Source: Drosophila pseudoobscura
Lineage: Eukaryota > Arthropoda > Insecta > Diptera > Drosophilidae
NCBI RefSeq assembly: GCF_009870125.1
Contig: NC_046680.1
Coordinates: 6,944,001 to 7,008,000, forward strand
Length of the DNA stretch: 64,000 nucleotides
Direction of reading: 5' to 3'
Every line of letters starts with the position of its first letter. The first letter of the stretch is position 1. Shown here in pieces: positions 13,001 through 25,300 of the stretch. A program made the position numbers and the translations under genes. The notes under the pieces were generated by a model that was given only the letters and a program-made list of their open reading frames with translations, made no database searches and had not been told where the DNA came from.

Positions 13001-14182
13001 AAAGCAGTTTTTTTGCAAAATTGTCTCAAAAAGAATGTTAGACTAACCGCTTTGTTGGCAACAATTTGGGTTAAAACTTAAGTGTTTTGCTTCAAGTTGA
13101 GGCCATGCCACCAGCCAGCCCCAATTTCAACCCTTAACGCCCAACCGAGCCCCAACCTCGAACCCCCGACACATTCCCGAACCATGGCATCTCCTTAAAT
13201 TTCGTTGGCAGTGCACTGCTTTGCGATGGCTTAAACCCCAAAACCCACAAGAGAAGAGGGAATGCTTGAAAGGAAAACTAGAAAAAACGAACAAAGTTGG
13301 AAACGTGAAATGTTTTTGTGCTTTTCCCTTTCATGCATTCCCAAGGCAAAGTGCAGAGGCAGAAGCACCACCAGAAGCAGCATCAGAAGTGGGAGCACAA
13401 CCAGAAGGCGAATGAGAAGCCCAAGGAGACGGTAAATTGTCCTTTTAACTTCTTTCCCAGCTGCTCCGCACAAATTTCAGTAGCTGCAGACTCCTCCGCA
13501 CTTTCACTTTCCCGCACAGCAGCTTAAGGAGACAATGGGGCCGAGAGTATCTCCGGGCTTCCTCATTAGACCAACTAAAAATAATTAACATCCATTACCC
13601 AGATGAAAACTTTAACAGTATTCTCCCATCCCATTTCTTGGCACCAGAACATGCATGAGCTTGGGCATGCATCGGGGCTAATTTGATTGAAAGTTTCTGA
13701 TCAAGTTTGTTGCTGCCGAGGAGTCGAGTACGAGTACGAGTCTACCGCAGTCTGGGGCCACATCAAAGCGCACCCAAGCAGGCAAAAGTTGATGCAAATA
13801 TACGAGTATCCCCCCGCACCAAAACCCCCACCCATGACCAAACCCAAACTGAATCCCAACCCAGACCAGGACCAATCCATTCAAATGTAAGCACGGAGAG
13901 GGTCCCTGTCTCCTCTCGCAGATAAATTTGTTTGTTCACATTTTCGGGGCTGCATTATTGGATATCTGGGCTCCAACTTAACTAATTTTAAAGTTTTCCA
14001 AATGAGAGATCTCTGTGTATGCGTGTGGCAAGTTCTGCAAAAGTTTAGAGCGCAACTGATTTGGCTTGGGCCCTGTCTTCGTCGTCCTCCTTCGGCTGCT
14101 GCTGCTACCACTGCTGCTTCTTCATGGAATTAGTTGCAATTCTCAGCATCTGGGGAAAATTTTACATATACTCGGTGACAAA

Positions 14183-14214
14183 GAGAGCGAGAGAGAGAGA
14201 GAGAGAGAGAGAGA
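14183..14214 (+). repeat. (GA)n microsatellite
   Basis: An almost perfect GA dinucleotide run of about 32 bases, about 360 bases upstream of the PLD-like gene. It could serve as a GAGA-factor binding tract; this is inference. Confidence 0.9.
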
Positions 14215-14577
14215 AAGGGAGCAGGAAATTGTCTACAGCTGCTTGCGGTGGGGCATCATCATCAGGGATGACACTTTAAAGTTTACAAGAATTTTCGGAA
14301 GCAAGTTCACGGCTTGGTTAACAATTTGTAAGCAATTCCTAATGAAATTTCCCGTAATTGTTATTAGAGTTAAATATTTTTAAAGTTTCCCCAGAATCTG
14401 CTCATTGTAGCGCGCTTCCACTAGCAAATCATTCTCATGCACCAATGGATGTGCTGTCAAATCATATACCTTTGTATTTTGTGTCAGACGTCACACATAA
14501 AATAAGTTTAGAAACGTCAGATTTTCATTTTATTCTTTTTATCACACTTTTATTTCCTGATTTAGTACGACTGCAAA

Positions 14578-15180
14578 ATGGAATACTTTAAACGCATTTC
14601 TTCAATGCTGTCTTATTGGTAAGTTTTGCACCAATTACACGTTTCAAGTCATGGTTATCTCTATGGCTTTTGCAGCCTAGATTACATACTGTTCAACGGC
14701 TGGCTGGCAGTTTTCGGGGACAAGCTGGAAGACTACCACAAACGCTCGAATTGCAATAAAAGGCACTGCAAGAACTGCCGGGTACAGAGTGTAGTGAAGA
14801 GGATTAAGAGGGCCAAGTTCCATGTCGTTTTGGCAATTATGACCATATCGCATAAGACTCTGTGCAAGGCCCTTATGGAGGCTCGTCTTCGGGGCGTTCA
14901 GGTGCGCATCGCAACGCCCAAGAAGATGCTCTCGGCCCGGGACCTGGTGACAAGGCAACTCTTGATGTATATCCACTCCGTAGATCACAGTGAGGTTCCC
15001 ATCATCAAGTGCGTCTTTCTCGACGGCAATCGGATCATTTTGCGTATGGATGACGAACTTCTATTGCTCATGCGGCGCCTGCTGATCGATGAGAATTTAT
15101 TCAGTTATTATTTTTGGTACTTTGGGTATCTGTGGCATGGTGAATACTTCGAACCTCTGGATATACCGACTGCAGCTTAA
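14578..15180 (+). CDS. Zucchini/MitoPLD-like phospholipase-D-fold protein lacking the catalytic histidine
   Basis: Two exons, 14578-14618 and 14676-15180, are joined over a 57-base GTAAGT...TGCAG intron, giving 181 aa. Residues 15-27 are hydrophobic, as expected for a membrane-anchor-like N-terminus. A CNKRHCKNC cluster at 40-48 resembles the C/H zinc-finger-like motif of Zucchini/PLD6. Residues 60-95 match the conserved PLD block in which an alpha-helix with ALMEAR.RGV precedes a V.VRIAT strand. The HKD position reads P-I-I-K-C-V-F-L-D-G at 122-131. K125 and D130 of H-x-K-x4-D are present with correct spacing, but the histidine is Ile123. The downstream SxNWT-type motif of the family is also not visible. 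Zucchini is the mitochondrial endonuclease of piRNA maturation. This paralogue should lack phosphodiesterase activity if the family mechanism holds. It has an open frame and an intact intron, so it is probably a functional pseudo-enzyme and not a dead copy. Family confidence is moderate. Confidence 0.72.
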
Positions 15181-15226
15181 TTTGTGATCAAAGAAATACA
15201 ACCAAAGATGCTTCCTCCAGGGAACA

Positions 15227-15232
15227 ATTAAA
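15227..15232 (+). promoter_or_regulatory. Probable poly(A) signal ATTAAA of the PLD-like gene
   Basis: The common variant hexamer ATTAAA lies 47 bases after the stop codon. No AATAAA is closer. Confidence 0.45.
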
Positions 15233-17745
15233 TTGAATGGAACTAGAGTCAAATCTCTGTAGAGCATTTCAACTTCGTTAGTCCCCATCCGCCCACCTGA
15301 TTTCTCTACTCTTCTCTGCTTTATTGCAGTCAAAAGTTGTTCGCAGTTCTTGCGCGTAGTTCGCTGTTTTTCTCGCTGTTCTCACTGGACCTGTTACACA
15401 TGCTGCCAGGGAATATTGCCAGTTAACCAAGTTAACAAATCCACCCCAAACGGTTTTGTTTCCTTCGTTCGGCGGTTCTTCTTGGCCCGGTTTTACGTTG
15501 TTGATTACACTTTGGTCGGTCATAAATTTGTATCAGGTGGAGTGAGGAGAGAACGAAACTCAGACAGAAAGTTTGGCCAGGAAAATTCCTGTTTACTCAA
15601 CCCCTGGGTCTGCAGCCGTACAGAAAGAGTGAAGACGTTGAAGCGGAAGGGCGATTGGGCAATTGAGACTTGGAAGGCAGAGGACACTAGATTCGCTACA
15701 CTTTATTGAATTTACATTAACTGCTTGAAATACAAAGCCATTCGAAATATATAACAGCTACAAGGGGGTTTCTGAAACCTTCGGAACTGAATTGGGACTT
15801 ACCGGCACTCAAACGAGGCTCTCATTGTTCTGGCTTTTCAAAAGAGGACACCGGAAACACAGCCACAGCTAATCCATTAAAACACTTTTTACACGTTTAT
15901 TTATTAACAGAGTTTGTGTTTATGATTGGAAATATTGTGTTCCATGCAACTAAAAGATGTAGAGGCTTTGGATTCAGTTTCTCCATCGACCAAAGTCTGC
16001 CTCCACTTGGCATTGTCCTCTAGCACCAGCTCCTGACAGGCAGACCAATTTTATGGTTTGCATTTTTGGGTGCTGGGTCGTAAACTCTTTGCGGGATGGG
16101 GTTCGAGTTGTGGCCCCATTTGATATATGGACATTGCTTCGCTACGGGCTAGTACTTTTCCAATTTGATTTGGGAACGGTCGTAGCGCTAACCCTTCTCC
16201 GCATGTGTCATAAACTCTGGGGGAACCTTTCAATATTTACACAAGCGTATACAAGGCTTCCCCGCACCCCTTCCACAAATAAAGAGCTGACACAGTCTCC
16301 CCTTTCGTTTCGTTTAGTCTAGACATCTCGTCTGATTGGTCCACAATTAAACCCAAGCGAGGAATCCGTTTCCAGGCTGCCTGCTGCCTGCTGCCTGTGG
16401 ATTGAATTAGGGATCAAACAACAAGTTGTCCCAGTGGCATGGCCTCGATATCGGTCAGGTGGAAAACCTAATTTACAGCTAAACCTTTAAGGACCCTAAC
16501 CACAGGATAACCTTCGGGTGGAGTCGAGTCTGCAAAGTTTTGGCCCAATCGATAGGCTTGGAAAACCTCAGCGACTGTGGTAATATGAGTGCAATTATAG
16601 TAGATGCTCGGTGCACAAGTAACTTTGCGGCGAGCCAACACAAATGTGGGTACATCCTTGGGTATCAGTTACTGGGTCAGCAAGCAGCATCATGAGGGAG
16701 CAGACCATAAATCTCATGGCAACCGCAGTCGCTCGTCGCACTACTACTGCAATCAGGAGCGGAATCCCAATCTGAATCAGAAATCAGCAAGCAGTGCCAA
16801 CTTGTCAGGGCCAATAGATAGATAGTGGGAAACTGGAAATGGCGTCAAGGGCGCCATAAATGAGAATTTCCGTTTCATTTCCGCCCGTTTGTTTGTGTGT
16901 GGCGGCAGCCCATCTGTGTGCCCCTCTATGTGTGTGTGTGTGTGTGGTTCATTTGTGGCGCATAATGAGCAGGGTTTGTATGCCTGCCTCGTGCCCAACA
17001 GAAAATGTCCCGCCATTATGTAGGTTATATTGATTTTCATTTAAAGCAGCTCTCGGACCACCTCCTAATGGCATTTTCGGTTTGCCAGCCAAAATGTTGG
17101 AAAATTTATGGCAACTTGACCTCGGGCCTTTGCCACTGCCACTGCCTCCGTCATTGCTTCCTCTCTCCTTCGGTTGCCTTTTCCCCATTTGTCAGCATTA
17201 GAACACAATTAGAGCCGAAAATGATGCAGTCAAGGGCATCTCTACGGGGCTATAGAAACGTGGCTGGAAATATGGGTCATATTGATTTGCCTCAGCTGTA
17301 GAGAGAGCCTCGTGGAGCCCCATACAATTCAATTAAATGCAGCTTTAGAGGAACTAAAAGTGGGACGAGGGGGCCATTTATTAGATCCCAAGAAAGTCAG
17401 GCAAGCAGGATACACGTCCAGAAGGAGACATATTTGCATCGTAAATCGCGATAAGCGTGTTGATACAGCGAAAAATACCAGCCCAGCCCCCTCAGTGGAG
17501 CCACCGCACAATGGAGGCCAAGATTTATATGAAAATAATCGTTCGTGTCCATAAATTATGGCCAATCTTCATGAAAGTAGTCCGATTTTCGTAACAGGCC
17601 TTGTGATGTCTGTCAATTTCAATAGCCCTGGGAGACAATCAACACTAAATTCAGTTATAGAACATACAACTACTCATGGAAACAGTATAAAACAGTAATT
17701 AGGTACAGAAAACACATCACGGGAGGAACTAAGAAACTTACAAAC
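15233..17745. other. Intergenic region without a supported gene (2.5 kb)
   Basis: Only short open frames are present (longest 119 codons at 15350-15709). None has a recognisable domain, signal peptide or splice-supported continuation. The rest is ordinary intergenic sequence with a short GT run near 16930. Confidence 0.55.
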
Positions 17746-19082
17746 ATGTTCTGGGACAGGCATCGGACGCAAGTCGGCACGCGGAGGCACACGGACGGCA
17801 AGCCGGTCTCGGGAAGCTCGTAAGCACAGCCAACTCATTGGAATCAACTATAACTTTTACTATTCAAGGGTGGAAGACAATGAGTCCGAGTTACTAGAGG
17901 AGGGTACCTCAGGCACACAGCTGCAACTGCAAACGCTGTCGCGGTAAGGGGGATCTTGAATAGGTCATAGAGCGTATGACACTTCCTTGAGATTGCCCGC
18001 AGGACCGCGATGCTGTTGCTGGACTACACGCATTTCAAGGCTGCACGGACCATCCAGCGGCACTGGCGAGGTTTCTTCAGTCGCAAAACACTGAAAAAAC
18101 GCAACCAGGCGGCCATTACCATTCAGCGTTGGTGGCGAGGCTTTTCAGTGCGAAAGAGCTACTTCAAGACCGTGGAGAAGATGCTGCAGAATCGGATCGA
18201 GATGCACTACACCAAGGCGGCCACCAAGATTCAGGCTTTGTTCCGCGGCTGGTGGATCCGTCACACGGTCCACGATATGCGCAGCCTGCGGCATATGCAG
18301 ATCTGTGCGGCCGAGGAACTACTCAACTGTGTGGCCTTCAAGCTGCACCATTTGCTGCGCACCTACTCGATACCCGGCGTCTACTCGCTAAAGAACACAA
18401 CGTGAGTACAGATCCGGTGTGTAGATCGCTTCCGAAACTCTGTCTCCTTCCACAGGTGCTTGTCGCGAGTGGAGAAGCTGCTGGCGAGTCTCAATTTTCG
18501 TTTCCACAACGGTCGGGTGCGATCGTACATGGCCAAACGGAGCGCTGATGCCCAGGCGGAGCGGGATAACTTCCGGAATAACAGACACCTGACGGGAGTT
18601 CCGTATAAAGGTCCCAACTTTCAGAGTCTCTGTCCGCCGCATTGTGAGGAGGCGTTGCGACTCAGCAAGGACATGGATCGACGAATGTACAAGATCATTG
18701 AGATGTACGACAAGGCCCAGAGGGATTCCCACGCCCAAAAGTTCCACAAAAAAATAGCCGGAAGTGAGTCAATCGGTATCATGAATTAATTTCTTCATTG
18801 TAGAAGTATCCCTTTTCGTTTGCAGAGAAGCGTCTCAAGGTCTTGCAGGAGAAATTGAAGTTACTCGAGAAGAACAAACGGGACTTCTGTGGCGATGTCA
18901 TTGCTAGCATGCGTCGGTGGAAGATACTAGGCGGCAAGCGGCTTGCAGTGGACAGTAATATCTTCCAGAAGCCCGAGAACCTGGAAAAGTTCCTCCACGA
19001 AATATCCGACCTTCTTGAAGAGATCGATAGCACGCCTTGCCATTGCAAACCACCCTCTCTCGACGAGATCGCTTGCCACTAA
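17746..19082 (+). CDS. IQ-motif calmodulin-binding protein, SPATA17-like
   Basis: Five exons (17746-17819, 17869-17943, 18003-18401, 18456-18763, 18826-19082) give 370 aa, close to the ~360 aa of mammalian SPATA17. All introns are 49-62 bases with GT-AG ends and maintain frame. After a polar N-terminus, three IQ motifs follow one another at about 62-80 (AARTIQRHWRGF), 84-104 (AAITIQRWWRGF) and 116-136 (AATKIQALFRGW), the arrangement of SPATA17. The C-terminal half is basic and helical with a KKRLKVLQEKLKLLEKNKRD stretch likely to form a coiled coil. It ends in a Cys/His-containing tail. IQ motifs bind calmodulin or myosin-light-chain-like proteins. SPATA17 is linked to spermatogenesis and flagella in mammals, so a sperm role is inferred. 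Alternatives are another IQ-repeat axonemal protein. The first two short exons rest on splice consensus and frame only. Confidence 0.82.
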
Positions 19083-19169
19083 ACGCGGCTTGGGTGGCCG
19101 AAAGACTTAGGATACCCCAAACAATTTCAAAACAACATATCAAATTTAAATATAAAGAGCTTTATAAGC

Positions 19170-19361
19170 ATGGAAAATATATCGGCCAAAGTTGTTTTTT
19201 CACAGCATTATCCAGGATTTCTTCACGAATTTGTTCCTTTAGGCGAATATGGCTCTAAAGCAATCAACTTAACAGAGAATGGAATCATTAAATATTGTAC
19301 TTCTGAATATGTTAGGGGCATACTAACCAAATATATTCCCAAAGAAGCGAAGGAGCACTGA
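19170..19361 (+). CDS. Possible small orphan ORF, 63 aa
   Basis: An ATG in good context (AAGCATGG) opens 63 codons, 88 bases after the SPATA17-like stop. A TATA-like AATATAAAG lies about 25 bases upstream. The predicted protein is of mixed composition, without signal peptide, low-complexity sequence or recognised motif. It could be a small lineage-specific gene, part of the 3' UTR of the preceding gene, or chance. I do not recognise it. Confidence 0.2.
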   Translation: MENISAKVVFSQHYPGFLHEFVPLGEYGSKAINLTENGIIKYCTSEYVRGILTKYIPKEAKEH

Positions 19362-22300
19362 TGGAAATGCCGGCCTATCGGGATTGATCAATCGCTCAGT
19401 CATTTCATCTAATTGGAAGATTAATTTCTCTGTTAAGTTTCTACTGAGAGAACTGTCAGTGTCGCTCCTTACCAAGATTCTCGCAATCCAAACGCTCATT
19501 GTTCATGTTAAGATTGTTTTCCCCGCCAATGGGTGGCGGTACGGTTTCGGCATCCCGAGCATCTGGATCTGCCATTTTGCTGCACTTTGAATTTAGCTCT
19601 CAAAATATTGTTACAAAATACAAAGAATTTTGTTGGTTTTTTATTTACTAGAAAGTTTGAACAGTCCCGTCTCGTTGAGGTGGAGATACTGACTAAATGG
19701 GAATGAAAGTAGATGTAATTTTTCTAGGCCTATTTGGATTTACTAAATCTTTTTTTAACATTTACTACGTCACAAGCTCGTTAGGCAATGAACCATCTGG
19801 AGACGTAAATTTGTATTTTTTGTTTCAGCAATGTCAAGAAGTGACTGTACCAAAGACCTCTTCAAAGCATATATTTGTCCATGTGTATATGTAGTGCCTT
19901 GGGGCTGTCTCTCCCATAAGCTTCACCTCTGGCACAGATGCGAATTACGAGCTTTGGCCACGATTTATGCTGAAAACTTTTCAGTACACGAAAAACATGT
20001 AAATCCTGAAAAGAAAAGCCAAATGTGAGTGCGCTGTAAGGAGGTTTTATTTATTTTTCTCAGTGGCTTGTCCCTGAACAGGCATAAATTAAAAGGCCAG
20101 TTGCTGTTGCTTTTAATTAGACACTAAGACTTGGAATTCTATACGTGTGTATGAAAGGGACTGCCCAAATAATTCTCTGGCCAGGACATCAAAACAGAGC
20201 CCCTACACAATCACAGACACAGCAGGAGACTTTGGTAATTGTATTGCCGCCTCGTCATCATCATCATCATCGCAATCATCAGCCTCCTCAGATATGCAAT
20301 TAGTGGACAAACGAAAAATGTGTCCTGGTCAGGTCCTGTCATCGTCGCCGTGGGACAAATACATACATACAAACTCGTATTCGGATTTATCTGAATATAC
20401 CAACGAAATTAACCTTATTCATCAAGCGTACAACTAAATGCAGCATTTTTGGCCGCTAATGACGAGACGTTGTCGTCGCCTTGAATGATACACTCGTCCT
20501 GCCACGTTGCCCCAGGCTCTTTATCACTCGGTTAATTACTTATGCTGACTCCCCCTCTCCCTTTTGTGAACTGTGCCTCTGGATCCTTGGGGCTCCTTCC
20601 CGTCCAGCGAATTTGGTTTAGCATGCGGCTGTCATGTCAGCTCTCTCGCCCGACATGTTTCCCATGGCATAATTATAATGAAGCTCGTTGCTAACCAGCA
20701 GGTAAGATGTCAGTTTCGTTCTTGACTTAAATCTGTAGTATTTTCCCCAAGAGTTTTTCCCACTGACCAACAAACTGGCGAAAACATCTCCGAACTGGGT
20801 GAAATCTGCTGAAGAGCACAGAAATCATGCAGCGGCAGTTAAAATTAAATGTGGAAAACTGGCAAAATAGAAAACTGCTGACAACATACACTTTTTTCAG
20901 AGTGAATAGTTTTCCTTGAGTAAAAATACTACTTTGGAGACTGTTTCCCTTGCATGAGGTCCATAGATGCATAGGCATTCCCCACACATTACATTAAGTT
21001 CATATTTAGTACTCCAGTCAACAGCAAAAGGTTTCCAATCTCATCAATTAGTAATCACTTTTCCGCAGGAATTTATCCTACATTCTTAAATTCAACAGCA
21101 GCTCAAACTTTTAATACCCGACTTACTATGAAACTATAAAATATATAAAATAAAGACTAAAATGCAGTTTAAATAAAAAAACAAATTTACCAAAAAAAAA
21201 AAAAACAGTTATACATTAAGCTTATTAAAAACTTTGCCAACAAAACTGCACAAACATTTCCACCGAGCTCAAAAACTGACGAAGAAAGTTTTCAATTTTT
21301 TGCCTCTGTTTTCTGTTTTCCAGCTGTGTGCAAGGAGGCTTTTGGCAAATCACAAGCTGATTTGCAAACATTGCTGGGTGAGGGGCTTGTGGGGCGCAGA
21401 GAATGCTATAAGCCATTGCAATGATGTAACCAAACGGAAATGGATTGGCCAAAACAAAAGTTGCATGGCCAACAAATTCACTTTCTGCTCAGTTTTAATG
21501 CATTGTGTTCGGCTCTTCGGGCCACAAAATCTCTTCTTTTTTCCGCTACTTAATTAAATGTGTTAAGAGTAAAGTTGGCTTAAAAACGGACCAAAACTTT
21601 CGGCCGGCCAAGATAGTTTTGACAGCTTTCGAAGAGGTTCTTTTTTTGCAGTCGTACGAGGGACACTGGGGTGGAGGCGGTTAAAGCTGACATTCAGCGT
21701 CAGCTTTGCATAATTTATAAACAGTTTCGTTTTCGTCTTTATTTTGTTGGTAAAATGTAGTGAAAAGTGGGGGCTTTACCATGGTCCATTTAATGGTTTG
21801 CCTTCTAATGAGGTTACTTGGGGGCCCTCCTCTGGGGCGTTTGCCAATGTCGTGTGTCTATTGCAGGACCCTTTTCATGGACGAACTCGTACGTGAGTGG
21901 GTGAGTGGGTGTGTGGCTGAAGCCACAAAACATGCCGTCTCGTCTCGTCTCCAATGTTTCCTTTCAAATTAATTAGAAGTTTGCGGTGGGGCCAAAGGCA
22001 ATGTGGAAAAGTTGTATCTGCCTCTTCATGGACAACGTCAACATCATCTTTGATGGCAACCGACTAGGCCGCAAAATGGTTTCTGGCCAACAATGAAATC
22101 TGAGTTGTAATTGCCGGCACACAAGCTAAACATATAATTAACTAAATAATGAGATGAGCAAAGAGATGTCCTTCGGGATTTTCGTGTTCTCTGCTATTTG
22201 GCTGCTGTTAACGGCATCTGTAATTGCCTTTGATATGCTCCTCCGGAACACTTGTTCGAGTCAACCATTTTCAATTAATGTTGGCAAAATGCTGGGGAAA

Positions 22301-25300
22301 GCGACAGCCCACACACAGACACTGGTACAACACCCACTCCCCTGTTGACTTTTGTTGAGCGGTGTAAAAGTTTTTTAATTTATTGGCCATAAATTCAACA
22401 ACATTTTGCCATCATTGGCACCTGCCCTAAACAACGAACGTGGAGGAGAAAACACAGGAACAATATTTTTTCTTTCTAGATTGGACTTTACAAAAGTTAA
22501 TTACTCATGCAAACCCAAGGGACAGTTTTGTTTGGTGGCTAAAAACAGTTTTATGACAGTGCCTGATGGACAGCTCTCTGGCGCAGACAGTATAAAGAGC
22601 TAAGGGAAAATAGATTATAGATTGGTTTTCCAATTCCACATGAACAAGGAAACACTTTCAAATCTACGAAAAAAAATCCTTTTTAATGCTGCTAGTGCGG
22701 CGGAAGTAAGCCCTAAAACATAATCCTCTTATCCCAAAAAGGTTCTTTAGCAAATAAATATTTATAAGACTTTCAAAAATTAAAACAAAAAGGCAAACTA
22801 AACAAGGCCTTAGGTGGGAATCATAGGAAACCATAAGAGCCAAACAGAAGTAGTATAAGAGAAAAAGGCAGAGCATCTGGGGAGAGGAAGACAAAGAGCA
22901 ACCGATTAACATTTATTGGGTCTGAACTTTAATTTGCCTTTTTGGCAGAGATCTCAGCTTAGGTTTCAGTTTCGGCTTCGGACTCACCTCGCTGCCCTTT
23001 TGGCCGTTTGACATTCGAACTGTTGTTAGATTTATGGGATTGCCTGCGTCGATTAGTTGGTCGTAAATCTTCACCGTTTGCTTATGGTCAGCATCGTGGC
23101 CGTTTAGCTGATTTGCCTGGTGACCCCGACATGTGCGTGTGCTTGGGTGTGTGGGCGCATGGATACGCATTGTCCGGCAGGGTTATCTTTCATCTGTATT
23201 GCTAAACCCTGCTCCCGGTCCTGCACCTACAGCAGCTAACAAATTTACGAGTCATGCCTGGAATATTTGTTCCACCAACCCTGTTTCGTTCTCCATCAAT
23301 GCACCATTAACAGTTTAACTCATTTTAAATGAAATCTACGTTGAGCGAAATATAAACATCTGAATAGCAGCCAGAGAGGGAAAAACAGTGAAAGAAAGTG
23401 AGGTGGAGCTACTGCAGGGCTCCTAATTTGCAAAGTTTTTCCGCTGGCTGAACTTTAACCCTGCCGCAGGTGTTAAAAATGATTTGCGAAATGTAAAACT
23501 TTTCGTTACAAATTCCCAGCCATATATAACTAACAAAAAAAAAACACCACGTTTCGCCAAAGAAGTTAAAATTGCTTAAGTTTTATATACATTTTTGTTG
23601 TTTATTTTGTTGCTGTGAAATATGCAAAAAGTTAAACCAAATTCAAGGGAATCGCCCTGCTCCAAATTGTATTTTGTAGTTTTCAAGGGACTGCTCAAAT
23701 GATATGCATAAATATATCAAATTAGTAAGAGATTAAAGGGAAAGTAGTTACTAACAACGTTAAAAATAAATATGATTTGACTAAACTTTGCGATGGATAA
23801 TTTATTTGTATTTATATTGTCAGAATTTTCTGCTTTTCAAACGATATCTTACATTGTAAAACTCTCTGTTGATTCCTTCTGTGGTTTGAATAAATGGCCT
23901 ACCATTCATTCCACCAAATTCGAAAAGTATTCGTGCTTACACAAGCGAAAAGAGATTTGACCACTTGACGTTCGCTTCACCTCAACTGAATCGTTTGGGG
24001 AAACAGATCAAGCAAACGGTAAGGAAATAGAGGAACCATAACCCAACAAAGACGTGCTAAAAATACCGAATGAATGACTCTTTCTTTGACACAGAAATGA
24101 ATAATTTTGGAAACTTTCTAACAAAAAGCCACACAGATCCCTTGCAAAATATTTACATTATTCCTGGGAGTCCCTTTCGCCGTTCGGCATAAATCTTATC
24201 TGTCGGGGACCACGTGTCCGCGTTCCACATGACTGTGAATGTGTGAACGCCCACACGATGGCATAGATAAATTTAGTGCCCAAAATATTTAAAGTCTATT
24301 TGTTAGAGCAAAAACAGAGGTATAACCAGCAAAAAAAAGAGCACACACGGCGAATGCTCTCACACAACCGCAGTGCCACCTGCGCAATGAGCACGAAAAA
24401 GACTAGTGAAAAAAGGATAGTACATTTTACTTGCGACTGTAAGATACCCCCGTTAATCGGGGGAGGCCGGGCGCTATGCTGGAGAGTGGGTGCCGCCTTT
24501 TAGCTATCACAGAGTGTTCTTTAATACTCTCTACTTTAGCTTTCCTTTTATTCAGCACGAATACAATGTACCCAAAATACTAAACGAGTACAGGGCATCA
24601 AAAGAAGCTCACTCTTCCATAGATGATGGCGGTGGCAGGGGGCGGGGAGAGCAAACCTCAAAAGCCCCACCAACAATTTAACAACTGACTTCATGGGAAC
24701 TAAGCAAACATGCAAACGCATGCACGTGGCTGCAAAAGAGGAAAGGTAAAGCAAAGAGCTAACAAGTGACTGTGCGCCAGTCGCGTATCCGACCATAAGA
24801 TACCCGCTTCTCGAATTAGATGAAACCTTTTAGTGAATAGTACTTATAGGCATATTTTCTAGATATTATGGTCCCCCTATTATACAAGTAACCCTTTATT
24901 CCGCCTGTTACATACTCCCCGAAGAGTCAAGCAGGCTCTGCTCCTCTATGAGGTAGGTACCTTTTATAAGGAGAACGAGGGGGATCGTTGTGAGTTGCTG
25001 CGGCGACCGCAACTCTACATTTATACGCGATACTTAGTGAGTATGGCTCTCCTCCGGCAGACGCCGCAAATATTAAACAAAGACAAAGAGTGAAAATCTG
25101 ATAGATATGGTCATTCTATATCATTGTGCGCTTTCTCGTATCTTCAATATTGTGAATGTAACAGATTTTCGTCCTTTTTGGGGGCGGAAGGGGGTTAGGC
25201 GAAATTTTGAAATATACGTTTACTATTGAGATCTAACAGGAACGTGAATACCAAATTTGGTTGCTCTAGCCTTAATAGTCTCTGAGAGTTGTGGATGCCT

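Larger units (their letters stand above)
1015..14577. other. Intergenic region without a supported gene (13.5 kb)
   Basis: I see no exon with family similarity here. ORFs up to 213 codons occur (for example 12004-12645), but they run through simple repeats, overlap open frames on the other strand and lack recognisable domains. Visible content is CA/GT and GA runs, G-rich tracts (2907-2939, 9354-9381, 9811-9840), a hairpin at 1990-2062, a cluster of TGTTCTCAC-type motifs at 3244-3451 and a short Pro/Gly-rich ORF near 1225-1356. The stretch may hold regulatory DNA or introns of genes outside the window. Confidence 0.6.

Noticed and set aside
15350-15709. 119-codon ORF between the PLD-like and IQ genes
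   Set aside because: Cys/Arg-rich without pattern; no signal peptide or domain; likely chance.
16075-16110. B-box-like GGTTCGAGT suggesting a tRNA
   Set aside because: No A-box, acceptor stem or anticodon arm can be folded around it; no tRNA gene was found in the window.
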